NCBI GenBank assembly: GCA_043777375.1
Contig: JAYWHX010000196.1
Coordinates: 1-64,000, forward strand
DNA: 64,000 bases
Direction: 5' to 3'
Source of the DNA: TH-plancto1 sp043777375
Lineage (GTDB): Bacteria; Planctomycetota; Planctomycetia; Planctomycetales; Planctomycetaceae
Numbering within the stretch: the stretch's first letter is position 1; each line of letters starts with the position of its first letter. Below are positions 25,401 through 34,500 of the stretch, piece after piece. The notes under the pieces were generated by a model. That model did no database searches. It saw nothing but the letters and a program-made list of their open reading frames with translations, and had not been told where the DNA came from. The translations under genes were made by a program, and so were the position numbers.

Positions 25401-26254
25401 CGGGCAGTCAAAGTAGTGGAAGCCAAGGACCACAAGGGCCTCAAGGTTCAATGGGCATGGGGACACCCGGCCCTCAAGGCCCACAGGGAGCCCCCGGAAC
25501 TTCCGGGAGCCAAGGTGGAAGTCAGGGACCGCAAGGTGCCCCAGGATCACAAGGTGTTCCGGGCAGTCAGGGATTCGGCACTCAAGGCCCGCAAGGTCCA
25601 CCGGGATCTCAGGGTATGGGCATGCAGGGCCCTCAAGGTCCACAAGGCGCAGCGGGAAGCTCTGGTAGTCAAGGCGGTAGCCAGGGGCCACAAGGACCGC
25701 AAGGATCACCCGGCTCTCCGGGCATGGGCATGCAAGGGCCTCAAGGTCCGCAAGGAGCAGCTGGTAGCTCTGGGAGTCAAGGCGGCAGTCAGGGACCACA
25801 AGGCCCGCAAGGCTCCCCCGGAATGATGGGGATGTCGGGCCCGCAAGGCCCCCAGGGTTCGCCCGGTATGCCCGGGATGAAAATGGCCATCGTCCCCTGC
25901 GAGGGCGAATATGTTGCTTTGTTCTGCGTCGAGTCGCCGGACGTGCGGTTCGAAGACGTGGTCCGTGTTCGGATCACGGGTCCGATCACAACCAAGCCGA
26001 TCGATCCTCGGTTCATCGAGGTCTGCGCCCCCGGAACCCTGGACGTGATCTCCGTGACCTCGCCGCTCCCGTCCCTCGTCGGTGCCGCTGTCGACCGCGA
26101 TCAACTCTTCATCCGCATCCAGGGCGACCTGCCCCCATATGTCATCGTCACACTGAGCGGTATCCGCGCGGGCCACCGAGGATTCCGGTTCCCTCGCAAG
26201 ACCCGCGATCAGATGGACCGCAATAACGCGTTCTGGTCGAGCGCCGCCTCGTAA
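22496..26254 (+). CDS. Collagen-like tail fibre with cysteine-rich repeats
   Basis: 1252 residues. Residues 1 to about 330 are an N-terminal region presumably attaching to the tail. Residues about 335-760 hold roughly ten imperfect repeats of 35-45 residues, each with AG(N/K)GL, a Cys, and then GCGL/GCGI (for example NCQLQVNTGCGLTTNGGVV). Residues about 769-1127 are a collagen-like G-x-y shaft, first GYQG-rich, then GPQGPQGSQGS with Met and Ser variation. Residues 1128-1252 are a compact C-terminal domain (MKMAIVPCEGEYVALFCVES) that may trimerise the fibre or bind the receptor. Gln replaces most Pro in the third collagen position, as in other phage collagens, which lack prolyl hydroxylation. 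Confidence 0.9.
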   Translation: MEKVQSGQPLRIPAETFNAFLDAAQDFRNRQQARARDPQPTFRQSGIVKVKNASGEDRGRFDILGIDRPIFTPTDNLDTFQNDILLVGVVPDKEDHPGRFCILLEPLAVDGIGLAVISGVCPVRLDVTEESDTFAEIEHEETGFLKSGGSGSATILWKEPGTGADKWAVVRLGDAQPIIRKAEMIDTLKQGDTEPAQAWLLKYENDAWERTDQQIDLYGDQGFRGVAFGKTATVDAGDKIDVYFSHEAKHWYGVVGGWYFHGDVVDDIPEGAGGEVKLNVGAGADAREITVPAYSPYAAVKKDDFVSANWNTFSLHWDIGPFQSGAAAEPGCGLEKVDDSNDPDDGKLRVKVADLAGVGLEAAATGCELTVNPGCGIGVNADGVFLDTATVAGPGLGAFGACSLGVVPGCGISVANGVVEVTADQLAGNGLSPEGNCQLQVNTGCGLTTNGGVVTINTADLIGNSRGLRTVGNCGIEVNAGCGLKYNFDVVEVDADLLAGNGLEVMQGTDCTLTTHLGCGLMFALDGSGAIEVNPFSIAGKGLEGDETNDNCLLDIKAGCGLFINGGNELEVAHDELAGAGLMIGSNCSLEVAAGCGLALDADGDVRVERAALIGPGLKVGEGECDLAVDCDWIRDHCDPAIELIDGCGIYITQTGNDYTIEVAHDELAGKGLVLGSSCLLDVSVGCGLQFDGNQAIEVNPTALAGNGLVPGANCALDVDWGDIPVGCGIYWNGTALEVASDELVGNGLTLGSNCTLDVDCSWISDNCTGSQGEQGYQGDQGSQGYQGYQGFDGPRGYQGFPGYQGPQGYQGYQGYQGERGYQGYQGFQGFDGPQGYQGFPGSQGAQGISGSNGTGTQGPQGYQGPQGYQGAQGYQGGQGPQGYQGSQGGQGPQGMTGSQGSNGIGTPGPQGPQGSQGSTGSQGSGSTGPQGPQGVPGGQGPQGSQGSTGSQGFGTQGPQGPQGSQGSPGSQSSGSQGPQGPQGSMGMGTPGPQGPQGAPGTSGSQGGSQGPQGAPGSQGVPGSQGFGTQGPQGPPGSQGMGMQGPQGPQGAAGSSGSQGGSQGPQGPQGSPGSPGMGMQGPQGPQGAAGSSGSQGGSQGPQGPQGSPGMMGMSGPQGPQGSPGMPGMKMAIVPCEGEYVALFCVESPDVRFEDVVRVRITGPITTKPIDPRFIEVCAPGTLDVISVTSPLPSLVGAAVDRDQLFIRIQGDLPPYVIVTLSGIRAGHRGFRFPRKTRDQMDRNNAFWSSAAS

Positions 26255-26323
26255 CTCGCTTCTTCTCCAGCCGCCAGTTCTCTCCGACGGCCTTCTTCAT
26301 TTCATCCCGCTTTGGAGTCATCC

Positions 26324-27559
26324 ATGCTGCTGTCTCTGTTCACCCCCACGCACAACCCTCAATTCCTCGACCGCTTGGCCCGCTCGATCGCCCAGCAGAC
26401 GTTCACCAACTTCGAATGGGTGATCGTCCCAAACGGCGACGCGGGTGAGATCCACGTCGACATCCCCCAGGCCCGCATCGTCCCCTACACCGGCCAGACC
26501 CAGAACATCGGCGAACTAAAAAAGTTCGCCTGCCAAGCCTGCCGAGGCGATGTCCTAGTCGAAGTCGATCACGATGACGAGCTTACCCCCGACTGCTTAG
26601 CCGAACTGGCCGCTACGTTCTCGGATCTGCGAGTCGACTTCACCTACTCCAACAGCTGCGAGATTCACGACGGTAAACCGTGGAAGTACGACGAGCAGTT
26701 CGGCTGGAGATATCGCCCGTTCACCTGGAATGGCCAGCCCCAGTTCGAGTGCGTCGCATTCGAGCCAACGCCTTGGTCATTCTCCAAGATCTGGTTCGCC
26801 CCCAATCATGTGAGGGCTTGGCGTTCCGCGTTCTACCACCGCATCGGCGGCCATGATCCCGCGCGGGCGGTCCTTGACGATCACGATCTGTTGTGCCGGA
26901 CCTACATCCAGGGTCACGTGAAGCACATCGACCGCTGCCTCTACATCTACCACGTCCACCCGACCAACACCTGCCGTGGCGATCAGAACGCGTTCATCCA
27001 ATCCGAGACGCTCAACATCCACGACCAGTACATCTACCCCTTGGTCGAACGTTGGTGCGACCTCAACTCCCTCCGGAAGATCGACCTCTGCGGCGGCCTC
27101 AACCCCATCCCCGGTTACGAATCCGTCGACCTCCACGGTGCCCACATCACAGCTGACCTCAACCAGCGCTGGCCCTTCGGCGATGGCGAGATCGGTGTCT
27201 TCCGAGCCCACGATGCGTTGGAACACCTCCGCGACCCCATCCACACCATGCAAGAAGCCCACCGTTGCCTCACCCCCGGCGGCTGGTTCATCACCCTGAC
27301 CCCCAGCACAGACGGCCGCGGCGCATTCCAAGACCCGACCCATGTCTCATTCTGGAACTCGAACTCGTTCTGGTACTACACCAGTCCCGAACAAGCCCGG
27401 TTTATCCACAGCCCCGTGCTGTTCGATTCCAACCGGGTCAAGAACTTCTTCCCCAGCGATTGGCACCAGGAACACCAGATCGTCTACGTGAAGGCGGATC
27501 TGATGAAAGTGGCAGCGAGATTATCTGAATCGAAACACACTGGCACTTCAGTTCGATGA
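26324..27559 (+). CDS. GT2 glycosyltransferase fused to a SAM methyltransferase-like domain
   Basis: 411 residues from ATG 26324, after GGAG (26314-26317). Residues 1 to about 230 are a family 2 glycosyltransferase: LFTPTHNPQFLDRLARSI, the nucleotide-sugar region with VEVDHDDELTPDCL (DxD-type motif), and DDHDLLCRTYIQG. Residues about 250-390 resemble a class I methyltransferase: KIDLCGGLNPIPGYESVDLH and FRAHDALEHLRDPIHTM, then LTPGGWFITLTPS. It ends the phage operon directly after the fibre gene. Likely roles are decorating the fibre or altering the host surface glycan; which one is unknown. Confidence 0.85.
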   Translation: MLLSLFTPTHNPQFLDRLARSIAQQTFTNFEWVIVPNGDAGEIHVDIPQARIVPYTGQTQNIGELKKFACQACRGDVLVEVDHDDELTPDCLAELAATFSDLRVDFTYSNSCEIHDGKPWKYDEQFGWRYRPFTWNGQPQFECVAFEPTPWSFSKIWFAPNHVRAWRSAFYHRIGGHDPARAVLDDHDLLCRTYIQGHVKHIDRCLYIYHVHPTNTCRGDQNAFIQSETLNIHDQYIYPLVERWCDLNSLRKIDLCGGLNPIPGYESVDLHGAHITADLNQRWPFGDGEIGVFRAHDALEHLRDPIHTMQEAHRCLTPGGWFITLTPSTDGRGAFQDPTHVSFWNSNSFWYYTSPEQARFIHSPVLFDSNRVKNFFPSDWHQEHQIVYVKADLMKVAARLSESKHTGTSVR

Positions 27560-27606
27560 AGTGAAATCATTCGCTGCTTGCATGTTGCTTGAATGAAATC
27601 TCCCAT

Positions 27607-27633
27607 GCATTCACGGAACTCGTTCGTGAATGC
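27607..27633. terminator. Hairpin between the phage block and the cus-like cluster
   Basis: GCATTCACG (27607-27615) and CGTGAATGC (27625-27633) form a perfect 9-bp stem with a 9-base loop. It lies in the 176-base gap between two convergent genes (rightward glycosyltransferase, leftward TolC-like gene) and could act as a bidirectional terminator. There is no long T-run. The rest of 27560-27735 shows nothing. Confidence 0.45.
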
Positions 27634-27735
27634 GTGCAAACCGGAATGTCTCTGTTAAGTCATTATTGGAACAGGTCAATTGGGCACCACGAGTTCACTC
27701 TGGTGGTCAACGCAAATTGTCAGCAATACACGAGT

Positions 27736-29196
27736 TTACTGTCCATTCAATGCCTGGTCGCGGAGTCCGCTGTCGAACTCGGTGTCGCGTGTCGAGTCCA
27801 AGCCACCGGTGAGTACCAGGCCATCGACGAGGCTGGCTGCTTGTGCCAGTTCGGACTGAGCGTTCAGGTATGCCAAGTTGGAATCGAAGTACGTCCGGCG
27901 GGCGACCAGGACTTGGAGGAAGTCGAACTCTCCGGCCGCATAGGCATCCTCGACCAGTTTCAGGGTCTCCACGGCTCGGGGCAGGATTTCTGCGCGATAC
28001 TGCTCGACGGCGGCAGATGCGGATTCGTACTCGTTCTGCGCTTGGGCGAGGCGTGACTGGATGGCCAGTTCAGTGCGGCGGACATCCTGGGAGGCGCGGC
28101 AATACTCTGCGTGAGCTGCCGAGATGTTGCCTTGGTTCGCATTATGCACCGGGATCGGCATTCCGACCTGAGCATTGACCATCCCCGAACCAGTTCCGTT
28201 GTCACGACCGGCCGCCAGCATGAAGGAGAGGTTGGGTGTCGCCTGGGCTTCCTGCCGAGTGATGTTCGCTTGTGCGCGGGTCAAGCGGGATCGAGCGGAC
28301 TGCATCTCGGGACTGGAGGCGAGAATTTCCGAGGAAACCAGTTGCCAGTCGCGATGCTCAGGCATGTCGGGCAGCGTACCGATGAGTGGTTGCGGTGAAG
28401 TCTCCGGGACTCCCGCGACTGTGACGAGTTGCTTCCATGCTCCCTGCATGTTGGCTTCCGCCTGGCGCATCTGGACTTGGACTTGTTGCCTCTGAATCTC
28501 CGATTGCAGCAGGTCGGTTCGGCTCCCCTCTTTGGCATCGAGACGGGCTTGGGCTGATTTGACGCCTTTCTCGGCGACCTCTTGAAACTCTTGTGCGAGT
28601 TCGTACCGCCGCTGGGCCGCAAGGGCCTTATAGAAGTTGCGGCGAACATCAGTCAGGACGCGCTGCCGCTGGGTCTGCACTTCCCACAGCTGGGACTGGA
28701 CTTCTTGATCGAGGACAATCTGATTCTTGCAGAGTTTGTCGGCAGTGACATAGTCCTGCTCAATGAAAGCAATGTGCTGATCGGTCCCGACATCGCCCAA
28801 TTGGGTCGCGTTGTATCCGACGACCGGGTTCGGTTTACGTCCGACCTGATTGCGGAATCCTGCCGCTTTGCTGGCTGAGGCCGTGGCTTGCTGGATTGCC
28901 GGGTTATTAGACAGGGCGAGTGACTCAAAGGTGTCTAGAGTACAGCCGGTCGGCTGCGAGACTGGCGGGGTATCCTCTGTAGCCTCTTCGGAGTAAGCAA
29001 CCCCCTCGATTTCAGCGGTGTGATCGAGTTCCGATTTGGAGCTTTCCGGGGAGGCAATGACTGCCCGAGCTTGTGACGAAGGGGCGAGCTTCACGGTCGA
29101 CCTGGCAGTGCCGCATCCGCACAGCAGTCCGCACAACGAGATTCCCAGTCCGAACCGGAACTGGAATCGACGAAATGGGGCGAAGTGATGAACCAT
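27736..29196 (-). CDS. TolC/CusC-like outer-membrane efflux lipoprotein
   Basis: 486 residues from ATG 29196; longer in-frame starts up to 29397 are unlikely because a lipoprotein signal (LGISLCGLLCGCG) begins at the chosen start. It would form the outer-membrane channel of a tripartite RND metal pump. Two long alpha-hairpin repeats typical of the OEP family are visible: LALSNNPAIQQATASASKA near residue 85, EANMQGAWKQLVTVAGVPE, and the second half SAHAEYCRASQ-type helix, ending AGEFDFLQVLVARRTYFDS. It is divergent from the adaptor and pump genes, an uncommon layout since cusC usually leads the same operon. Confidence 0.9.
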   Translation of the reverse strand: MVHHFAPFRRFQFRFGLGISLCGLLCGCGTARSTVKLAPSSQARAVIASPESSKSELDHTAEIEGVAYSEEATEDTPPVSQPTGCTLDTFESLALSNNPAIQQATASASKAAGFRNQVGRKPNPVVGYNATQLGDVGTDQHIAFIEQDYVTADKLCKNQIVLDQEVQSQLWEVQTQRQRVLTDVRRNFYKALAAQRRYELAQEFQEVAEKGVKSAQARLDAKEGSRTDLLQSEIQRQQVQVQMRQAEANMQGAWKQLVTVAGVPETSPQPLIGTLPDMPEHRDWQLVSSEILASSPEMQSARSRLTRAQANITRQEAQATPNLSFMLAAGRDNGTGSGMVNAQVGMPIPVHNANQGNISAAHAEYCRASQDVRRTELAIQSRLAQAQNEYESASAAVEQYRAEILPRAVETLKLVEDAYAAGEFDFLQVLVARRTYFDSNLAYLNAQSELAQAASLVDGLVLTGGLDSTRDTEFDSGLRDQALNGQ

Positions 29197-29396
29197 CGCG
29201 GAGATCCGTCCCTGATTTGAGGCCAGGACGAATGTCCTTATTCGTCCTATCCGCCAAATCGACAACGCCAGACAGTTCCCTGCAATTGAAATCACCAGAC
29301 TGCGCCTCATCTCAGGTGGCATTCCAGAGATTCGACACAAGCGACAGGACTGCCCCCCTTCAGCCCTCCCGATCGTTCTGATCAGCAACTTCGGCA

Positions 29397-29536
29397 TCTA
29401 CGGATAAAGTCAATCTGTCACTGCTTTGAGAGCCTCCGAAAGCATGCTTTGGTTGGCAGTTCATCGCTAACTCAAGCAAAGGCCCTCTTGTTATCTCGAT
29501 GGATGCGACCTAGACTTCCCGGTCAGTGAGGGATTG
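29397..29536. promoter_or_regulatory. Divergent promoter region of the metal-efflux genes
   Basis: About 140 bases, plus the 200-base untranslated leader of the TolC-like gene, lie between the divergent genes. GCGACCTAGACTTCC (about 29506-29520) includes a TAGACT element possibly serving as a -10 for the rightward genes. No clear CusR or MerR-type palindrome is recognised. Confidence 0.35.
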
Positions 29537-29998
29537 ATGCGAAGTGTGGTTTTCATTCTGGTTACGCTGCAACTGCTTCTCAATGGAGTGGCTGGACTGC
29601 ATGTTCACACAGATGCCAATCACCACGGACCTGCTGGCCATGTGAATCGCCCGCACGTCCATACTTCGACGCATTCTCATCGCTCAGGCCATGCACATTC
29701 CAAGCATGGACACTCGCATCGTGCTGTTGATGAGAATCAGAAGCCGACTCCCGTCGCCCCTTCCCACACAGGGTCAGAGCACGATCGGGACGCGGTCTAC
29801 GTCAGCCTCGACTTCACCACGGTCTCGTCCCCTCGGGTCTCTTTACCAGATCCCCACGCCACGTTTGAGATTTTACTGGCGTCCGACGCTGTCAATCCGC
29901 TGGCTCGTGTTTGTCTGACACGAAACCGCAATGATGGCTGGACTGCACCGGGTTCTGATGCCCGCTTCCGACTATTGCCGCACCTATTGCGTGTCTAA
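29537..29998 (+). CDS. Exported histidine-rich protein (candidate metal-binding)
   Basis: 153 residues from ATG 29537 (TTG 29534 is the adjacent alternative). Residues 1-20 form a signal peptide (FILVTLQLLLNGVAGLHVH). Residues 20-70 are very His-rich (HTDANHHGPAGH, HVHTSTHSHRSGHAHSKHGH), suited to binding Ni, Zn, Co or Cu in the periplasm. It opens the rightward efflux set, like CzcI/CnrX-type proteins in other systems, but shares no recognisable sequence with them. A role as a metal buffer or sensor for the RND pump is inferred. Confidence 0.75.
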   Translation: MRSVVFILVTLQLLLNGVAGLHVHTDANHHGPAGHVNRPHVHTSTHSHRSGHAHSKHGHSHRAVDENQKPTPVAPSHTGSEHDRDAVYVSLDFTTVSSPRVSLPDPHATFEILLASDAVNPLARVCLTRNRNDGWTAPGSDARFRLLPHLLRV

Positions 29999-30135
29999 CT
30001 TTCCGTATTTTGGTAGCTCCCGCTGCACCGGCGTCTGTTGAGGTTTTCTCGGCAGGGTGCGTTTTCAATTTCATGCCGCTTCTTGATGCCGTCTGTTCAC
30101 GGCAGGCTTTCTTATTCCAGCGATTCAGGTGTCCC

Positions 30136-31557
30136 ATGACCCAGCCGCGTGGTCGCATGTTGCGATGGTTAGTACTGATGGGGTTGGTAGCCGCACTGGT
30201 CGGTGGCGCTGTTCAATATCGAGATCGATGGCTGGCGCTGTTGCGACCCGCAGTGGCGACCGCAGCCACCGAGCCGCTGGGTGAATCTCCGGAGGAGAAG
30301 CCCGCAGCCAACGACAAGATTGTGGTGAGCGAGCAAGCGCAATTGAATCTGGGACTGGCAGCCAAACCGCTCAAGCCTCAAACCTACTGGAAGGTGATTC
30401 AGGTGCCGGGGATGGTCGTCGATCGCCCCGGCCAGAGCGATCGAGGCGTCGTGGCGACTGCTACAGGGATGATCTCGAACGTGTATCACTTCCCCGGCGA
30501 CACCGTCCAGCCGGGCGATCCGCTGTTCACGCTCAAACTTCTGAGCGAATCACTGCATTTGACGCAGTCCGAACTATTCAAGGCGACGCAAGACATCACG
30601 TTGGCACAGACGCAAAAGAAAAGGTTGGCGATGGCTCCTGGTGCCATTCCTGAGGCCCGCATTATCGAAGTCGACAATCAGATCACGCGTTTGGAGGTCG
30701 CGGTCAAAGCGTATCGCCAGGAGTTGCAGAACCGAGGCTTCGGTCCGGAACTCATCGACGGAATTGCAAGTGGCAAGTTTGTGAACGAGATGACGGTGGC
30801 CGTCCCCCCGTTACAGCCGGACGCTCCGCAAGTCCCCGTGACCTCGGCGTCCCTTGCCCCCGTATTTACTGCCCCCCCGACCTATGAAGTGCAAGAGTTG
30901 AGTGTCGAGTTGGGTCAACAAGTTCAAGCCGGTCAGACGCTCTGCATCGTGGCCAACCATCAGAAGCTGGCGATCGAGGGCCGTGCCTTTCGCGATGAAA
31001 CGCCATTATTGGAAAGAAGCGTCAAAGAAAAGTGGCCTGTGGAAGTTGATTTTCAGGAAAAAACTGAAGACTGGGGAGCCATTGAACAGAGCTTCCAAAT
31101 TCGACACATGGCCAACACCATTGATCCCGTCAATCGGACATTTGCCTTCCGCATGCCTGTCGAAAACCAATCGCGAGTCATCGACGACGAAGGCCGGACG
31201 CAAACCCTCTGGAGGTTTCGCCCGGGGCAAAAAGTCAAGATTCTCGTGCGTGTCGAAAGGCTCGACTCGGTGTTCGTGCTACCGGCGGATGCCGTAGCCA
31301 GCGACGGCCCCGAGGCATTCGTGTTCACGCAAAACGTCAATACCTTTGAACGCAAGTCGGTTCGCATTCTCTTGCACGACCGTCAGAAAGTGGTCTTGGC
31401 CAACGACGGGACATTGCTTCCCGGAACCTACGTTGTGCAATCGGCTGCCGAACAACTCAACCGCATGGTGAAGTCCGGTGAAAGCAGCGGCGTCCCCAAG
31501 GGGTTTCACATCCACGCGGATGGCAGCCTGCACAAAAACGAAGAAGAAGGGAAGTAG
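30136..31557 (+). CDS. RND periplasmic adaptor (CusB/CzcB-like)
   Basis: 473 residues from ATG 30136; the upstream in-frame extension to 30010 is unlikely. An N-terminal anchor (WLVLMGLVAALVGGAVQY) is followed by the membrane-fusion-protein layout: lipoyl half (ATATGMISNVYHFPGDTVQPG), alpha-hairpin (LTQSELFKATQDITLAQTQ), second lipoyl half (VELGQQVQAGQTLCIVANHQ) and beta-barrel (WRFRPGQKVKILVRVERLDS). The C-terminus is His/charge-rich (PKGFHIHADGSLH). It links the inner-membrane pump to the outer-membrane channel. It ends 9 bases before the pump gene. Confidence 0.9.
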   Translation: MTQPRGRMLRWLVLMGLVAALVGGAVQYRDRWLALLRPAVATAATEPLGESPEEKPAANDKIVVSEQAQLNLGLAAKPLKPQTYWKVIQVPGMVVDRPGQSDRGVVATATGMISNVYHFPGDTVQPGDPLFTLKLLSESLHLTQSELFKATQDITLAQTQKKRLAMAPGAIPEARIIEVDNQITRLEVAVKAYRQELQNRGFGPELIDGIASGKFVNEMTVAVPPLQPDAPQVPVTSASLAPVFTAPPTYEVQELSVELGQQVQAGQTLCIVANHQKLAIEGRAFRDETPLLERSVKEKWPVEVDFQEKTEDWGAIEQSFQIRHMANTIDPVNRTFAFRMPVENQSRVIDDEGRTQTLWRFRPGQKVKILVRVERLDSVFVLPADAVASDGPEAFVFTQNVNTFERKSVRILLHDRQKVVLANDGTLLPGTYVVQSAAEQLNRMVKSGESSGVPKGFHIHADGSLHKNEEEGK

Positions 31558-31566
31558 GGACGCACC

Positions 31567-34500
31567 ATGCTCAACGCTGTCATCCGGATCGCGCTCACTC
31601 ACCGCACGCTCGTGCTTGCAGCTTGCCTGTTCGTTTTGATCTATGGCGGGTATTTGTCGACGACTTTGCCAATCGACGTATTCCCGGACCTCGACCGACC
31701 GCGAGTCGTCATTCTGACCGAGTGTCCCGGTCTGTCCCCCGAAGAGATCGAAACCCAGATCACTTATCCCATCGAAACCGCGTTGCTCGGTGCGGCTGGC
31801 GTGGAAGCCGTCCGCAGTCAGTCCAGCCAGGGAATGAATGTGATCTATGTCGAGTTCAGCTGGACGACCGAGATTCGGTATGCCCGGCAGGTCGTCGCCG
31901 AGCGGTTAGCGGTCGTTACGGTGCCTCCGGGCGTTCGGCCACAGATGACCCCTCCCGCCTCGATCATGGGACAAATCCTGCATGTGGGGATTCGTCGTCG
32001 TAACGGACCTCAAGGCGGCGATCTGGCCATCATCGATAGTTCCAGCTGGCTCGCCGAACGCACTGGGACTGGTGATAACCGCGCACTCACGGTGTGGAAC
32101 CCGCGTCAGCGGAATGAGTTGAAATCCTGGGAACGAGTGAACGTCGAGGGGGTGACCTGGGATGCCGGTGAAGCGAAGCACTCCGCTGCATTCGCCATCG
32201 ATGGAAAAAAATACGACGTGTCTTTCGACACGCCGCTAGAAGCACGCATGGATTTGCGAACCACAGCCAATTGGGTCATTCGGCCTCGGCTGTTGAAACT
32301 GCCGGGGATCGCCGAAGTGATCCTGCTGGGGGGCGATGTCAAGCAGTATCAAGTCCTGGTCGATCCCGACAAACTCCAGGAATACAACGTCGCATTACAA
32401 GAAGTCGAAACAGCCATCACATCGAACAACCTGAATGCCAGCGGGGGATTCCTGGAAGAGGGGCAATCCGAACGTCCCGTCCGTGTGATTGGGAGGTTGG
32501 GGCCCAATCCCGCTAAGGTCATCAGCGATCTGGAGCAGGTCGTCGTGAAGGTGAATGCGGACCGTTCCGTGTTGCTGGGAAGTGTCGCGGAGATCGTCGA
32601 GGGACCAGCTCCCAAGCGGGGCGATGGCAGTATCGATGGACATCCTGGGGTGGTCATCACGATCGTGAAGCAGCCGCATGCCGACACTCGGATGCTGACC
32701 GAAGAAGTGAAGACGGCGATGCGGGAAGCTGAGGCGGCGTTACCCGCCGATGTAGTGGTCGAAACCAATCTGTTTCAGCTTAAGAGCTTTATTGACCGGG
32801 GCATCTACTATGTCGAGGAAGCCCTCGTCATTGGGGCCGTGCTGGTCGTGATTGTGCTGTTTCTGTTTTTGCTGAATTTGCGTACGACGTTCATCACCTT
32901 GACCGCGATTCCGTTGTCACTGGTGATCACCACGCTGGTCTTTCGAATCATCAGTAAGCTGACGGGCCAGGAACTATCGATCAATGTGATGACCTTGGGC
33001 GGTATCGCCGTCGCGATGGGAGAATTAGTCGACGATGCCATCGTCGATGTGGAGAACATCTTTCGGCGACTCGGAGAGAATGCCGTGGCTGCGGCCCCGA
33101 AACCCGCCTTGCTGGTGGTGTACGAGGCAAGCAAAGAGATTCGGTCGGCCATTGTGTTTGGAACGGCCGTTGTCATCCTCGCGTTCCTGCCCCTGTTTGC
33201 CTTGTCAGGCGTCGAAGGCCGACTGTTCGCGCCGCTGGGGATCGCCTACATCGTCTCCATTCTCGCTTCACTGGTCGTCTCCCTGACAGTCACGCCAGTG
33301 CTGTCGTACTACCTTCTGGCAGGCTCGGTCACGGCTCACAACCACGGTGACAGTTGGTTCTTGAAGGCATTGAAATGGTGTGCGGGGATCATGATCCGGT
33401 TCAGCATGCGGAATGCGATGTCGCTGCTCCTGTTGACATGGCTGTGCGTCGGTCTGAGTGTCTGGCAATTGACGCGACTGGGAGCCGACTTTCTGCCCAA
33501 GTTCGATGAAGGTTCAGTCCAGATTAACGTCGCACTCCCCGGAGGTTCATCGCTCAAGGCGTCGAATGAAGCCTCCGCGTTGATCGACGCCCGATTGATG
33601 ACGATGCAGCAGACGCCGCAGCGGCTCGACGGAGCGATCCAGCATTTCGCACGCCGCACGGGCCGGGCCGAACTGGATGAACACGCACAGCCCGTCAATG
33701 TGGGCGAGTATATTCTGACCATGAACCCTGACTCCGGCATTGATCGTGATGACTTCTTGAGGGATCTTTTACTCGACCTGCGAACCAATGTGCCGGGAGT
33801 TGAAATCGAAGCGGAGCAACCGCTGTCGCACCTCATCAGCCACATGCTGTCGGGTGTCAACGCTCAAGTCGCCATCAAAATCTTCGGGGACGATCTCGAC
33901 AAGCTGCGTGAGTTGTCCGGACAGGTGCGGGATGCCATTGTCACGGTGCGCGGAGTGACGCCGCCGATCATCGATCCCCAGGAGCGGGTGAACGAGTTGC
34001 ATGTGGTTCTGCGGGCGGATGATCTGGCCTTTCACGGACTCAGCCGTGAATTCGTCGCAGATTTCGTACAGACAGCCCTCAAGGGAGAGGCTGTCTCGAC
34101 CGTGATTGAAGGTCAGCGTCGATTCGATCTGGTGATCAAACTGAAGGAGTCGATTCGCTCAGACGCCTATCGACTGGGAGAGTTGCGGCTCGAACTTCCA
34201 GGTTCGCGGGGTCAGATTCGGCTGAAAGAAGTGGCCGACTTTCCGACCTCCGCGAGTGGGCCGAATCTGGTGAATCGGGAAAATGTTCGACGGCGACAAA
34301 CGATCCGTTGCAATGTCACCGATCGCGACCTGGAAAGTGCGATCACAGAAATCGAACAACGTGTCCGCGCTCAAGTGTTGATGCCACCCGGCTACTTCGT
34401 GGAGTTCGGGGGCCAGTTTGAAGCGCAGCGATCCGCCACTCGACTGATCACGGTTTTAGCCGGGGTCTCGCTCGCGGGCATCTTTCTCGTGCTGATGCTG

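Noticed and set aside
24802..25880. Short regularly spaced repeats resembling a CRISPR array
   Set aside because: The repeats are 9-18 bases, imperfect, in frame and encode the collagen-like G-x-y shaft; there are no unique spacers of constant length.
27589..28056. 155-codon rightward frame at the cus-like cluster boundary
   Set aside because: Overlaps the end of the TolC-like gene in antisense and has no recognisable pattern.
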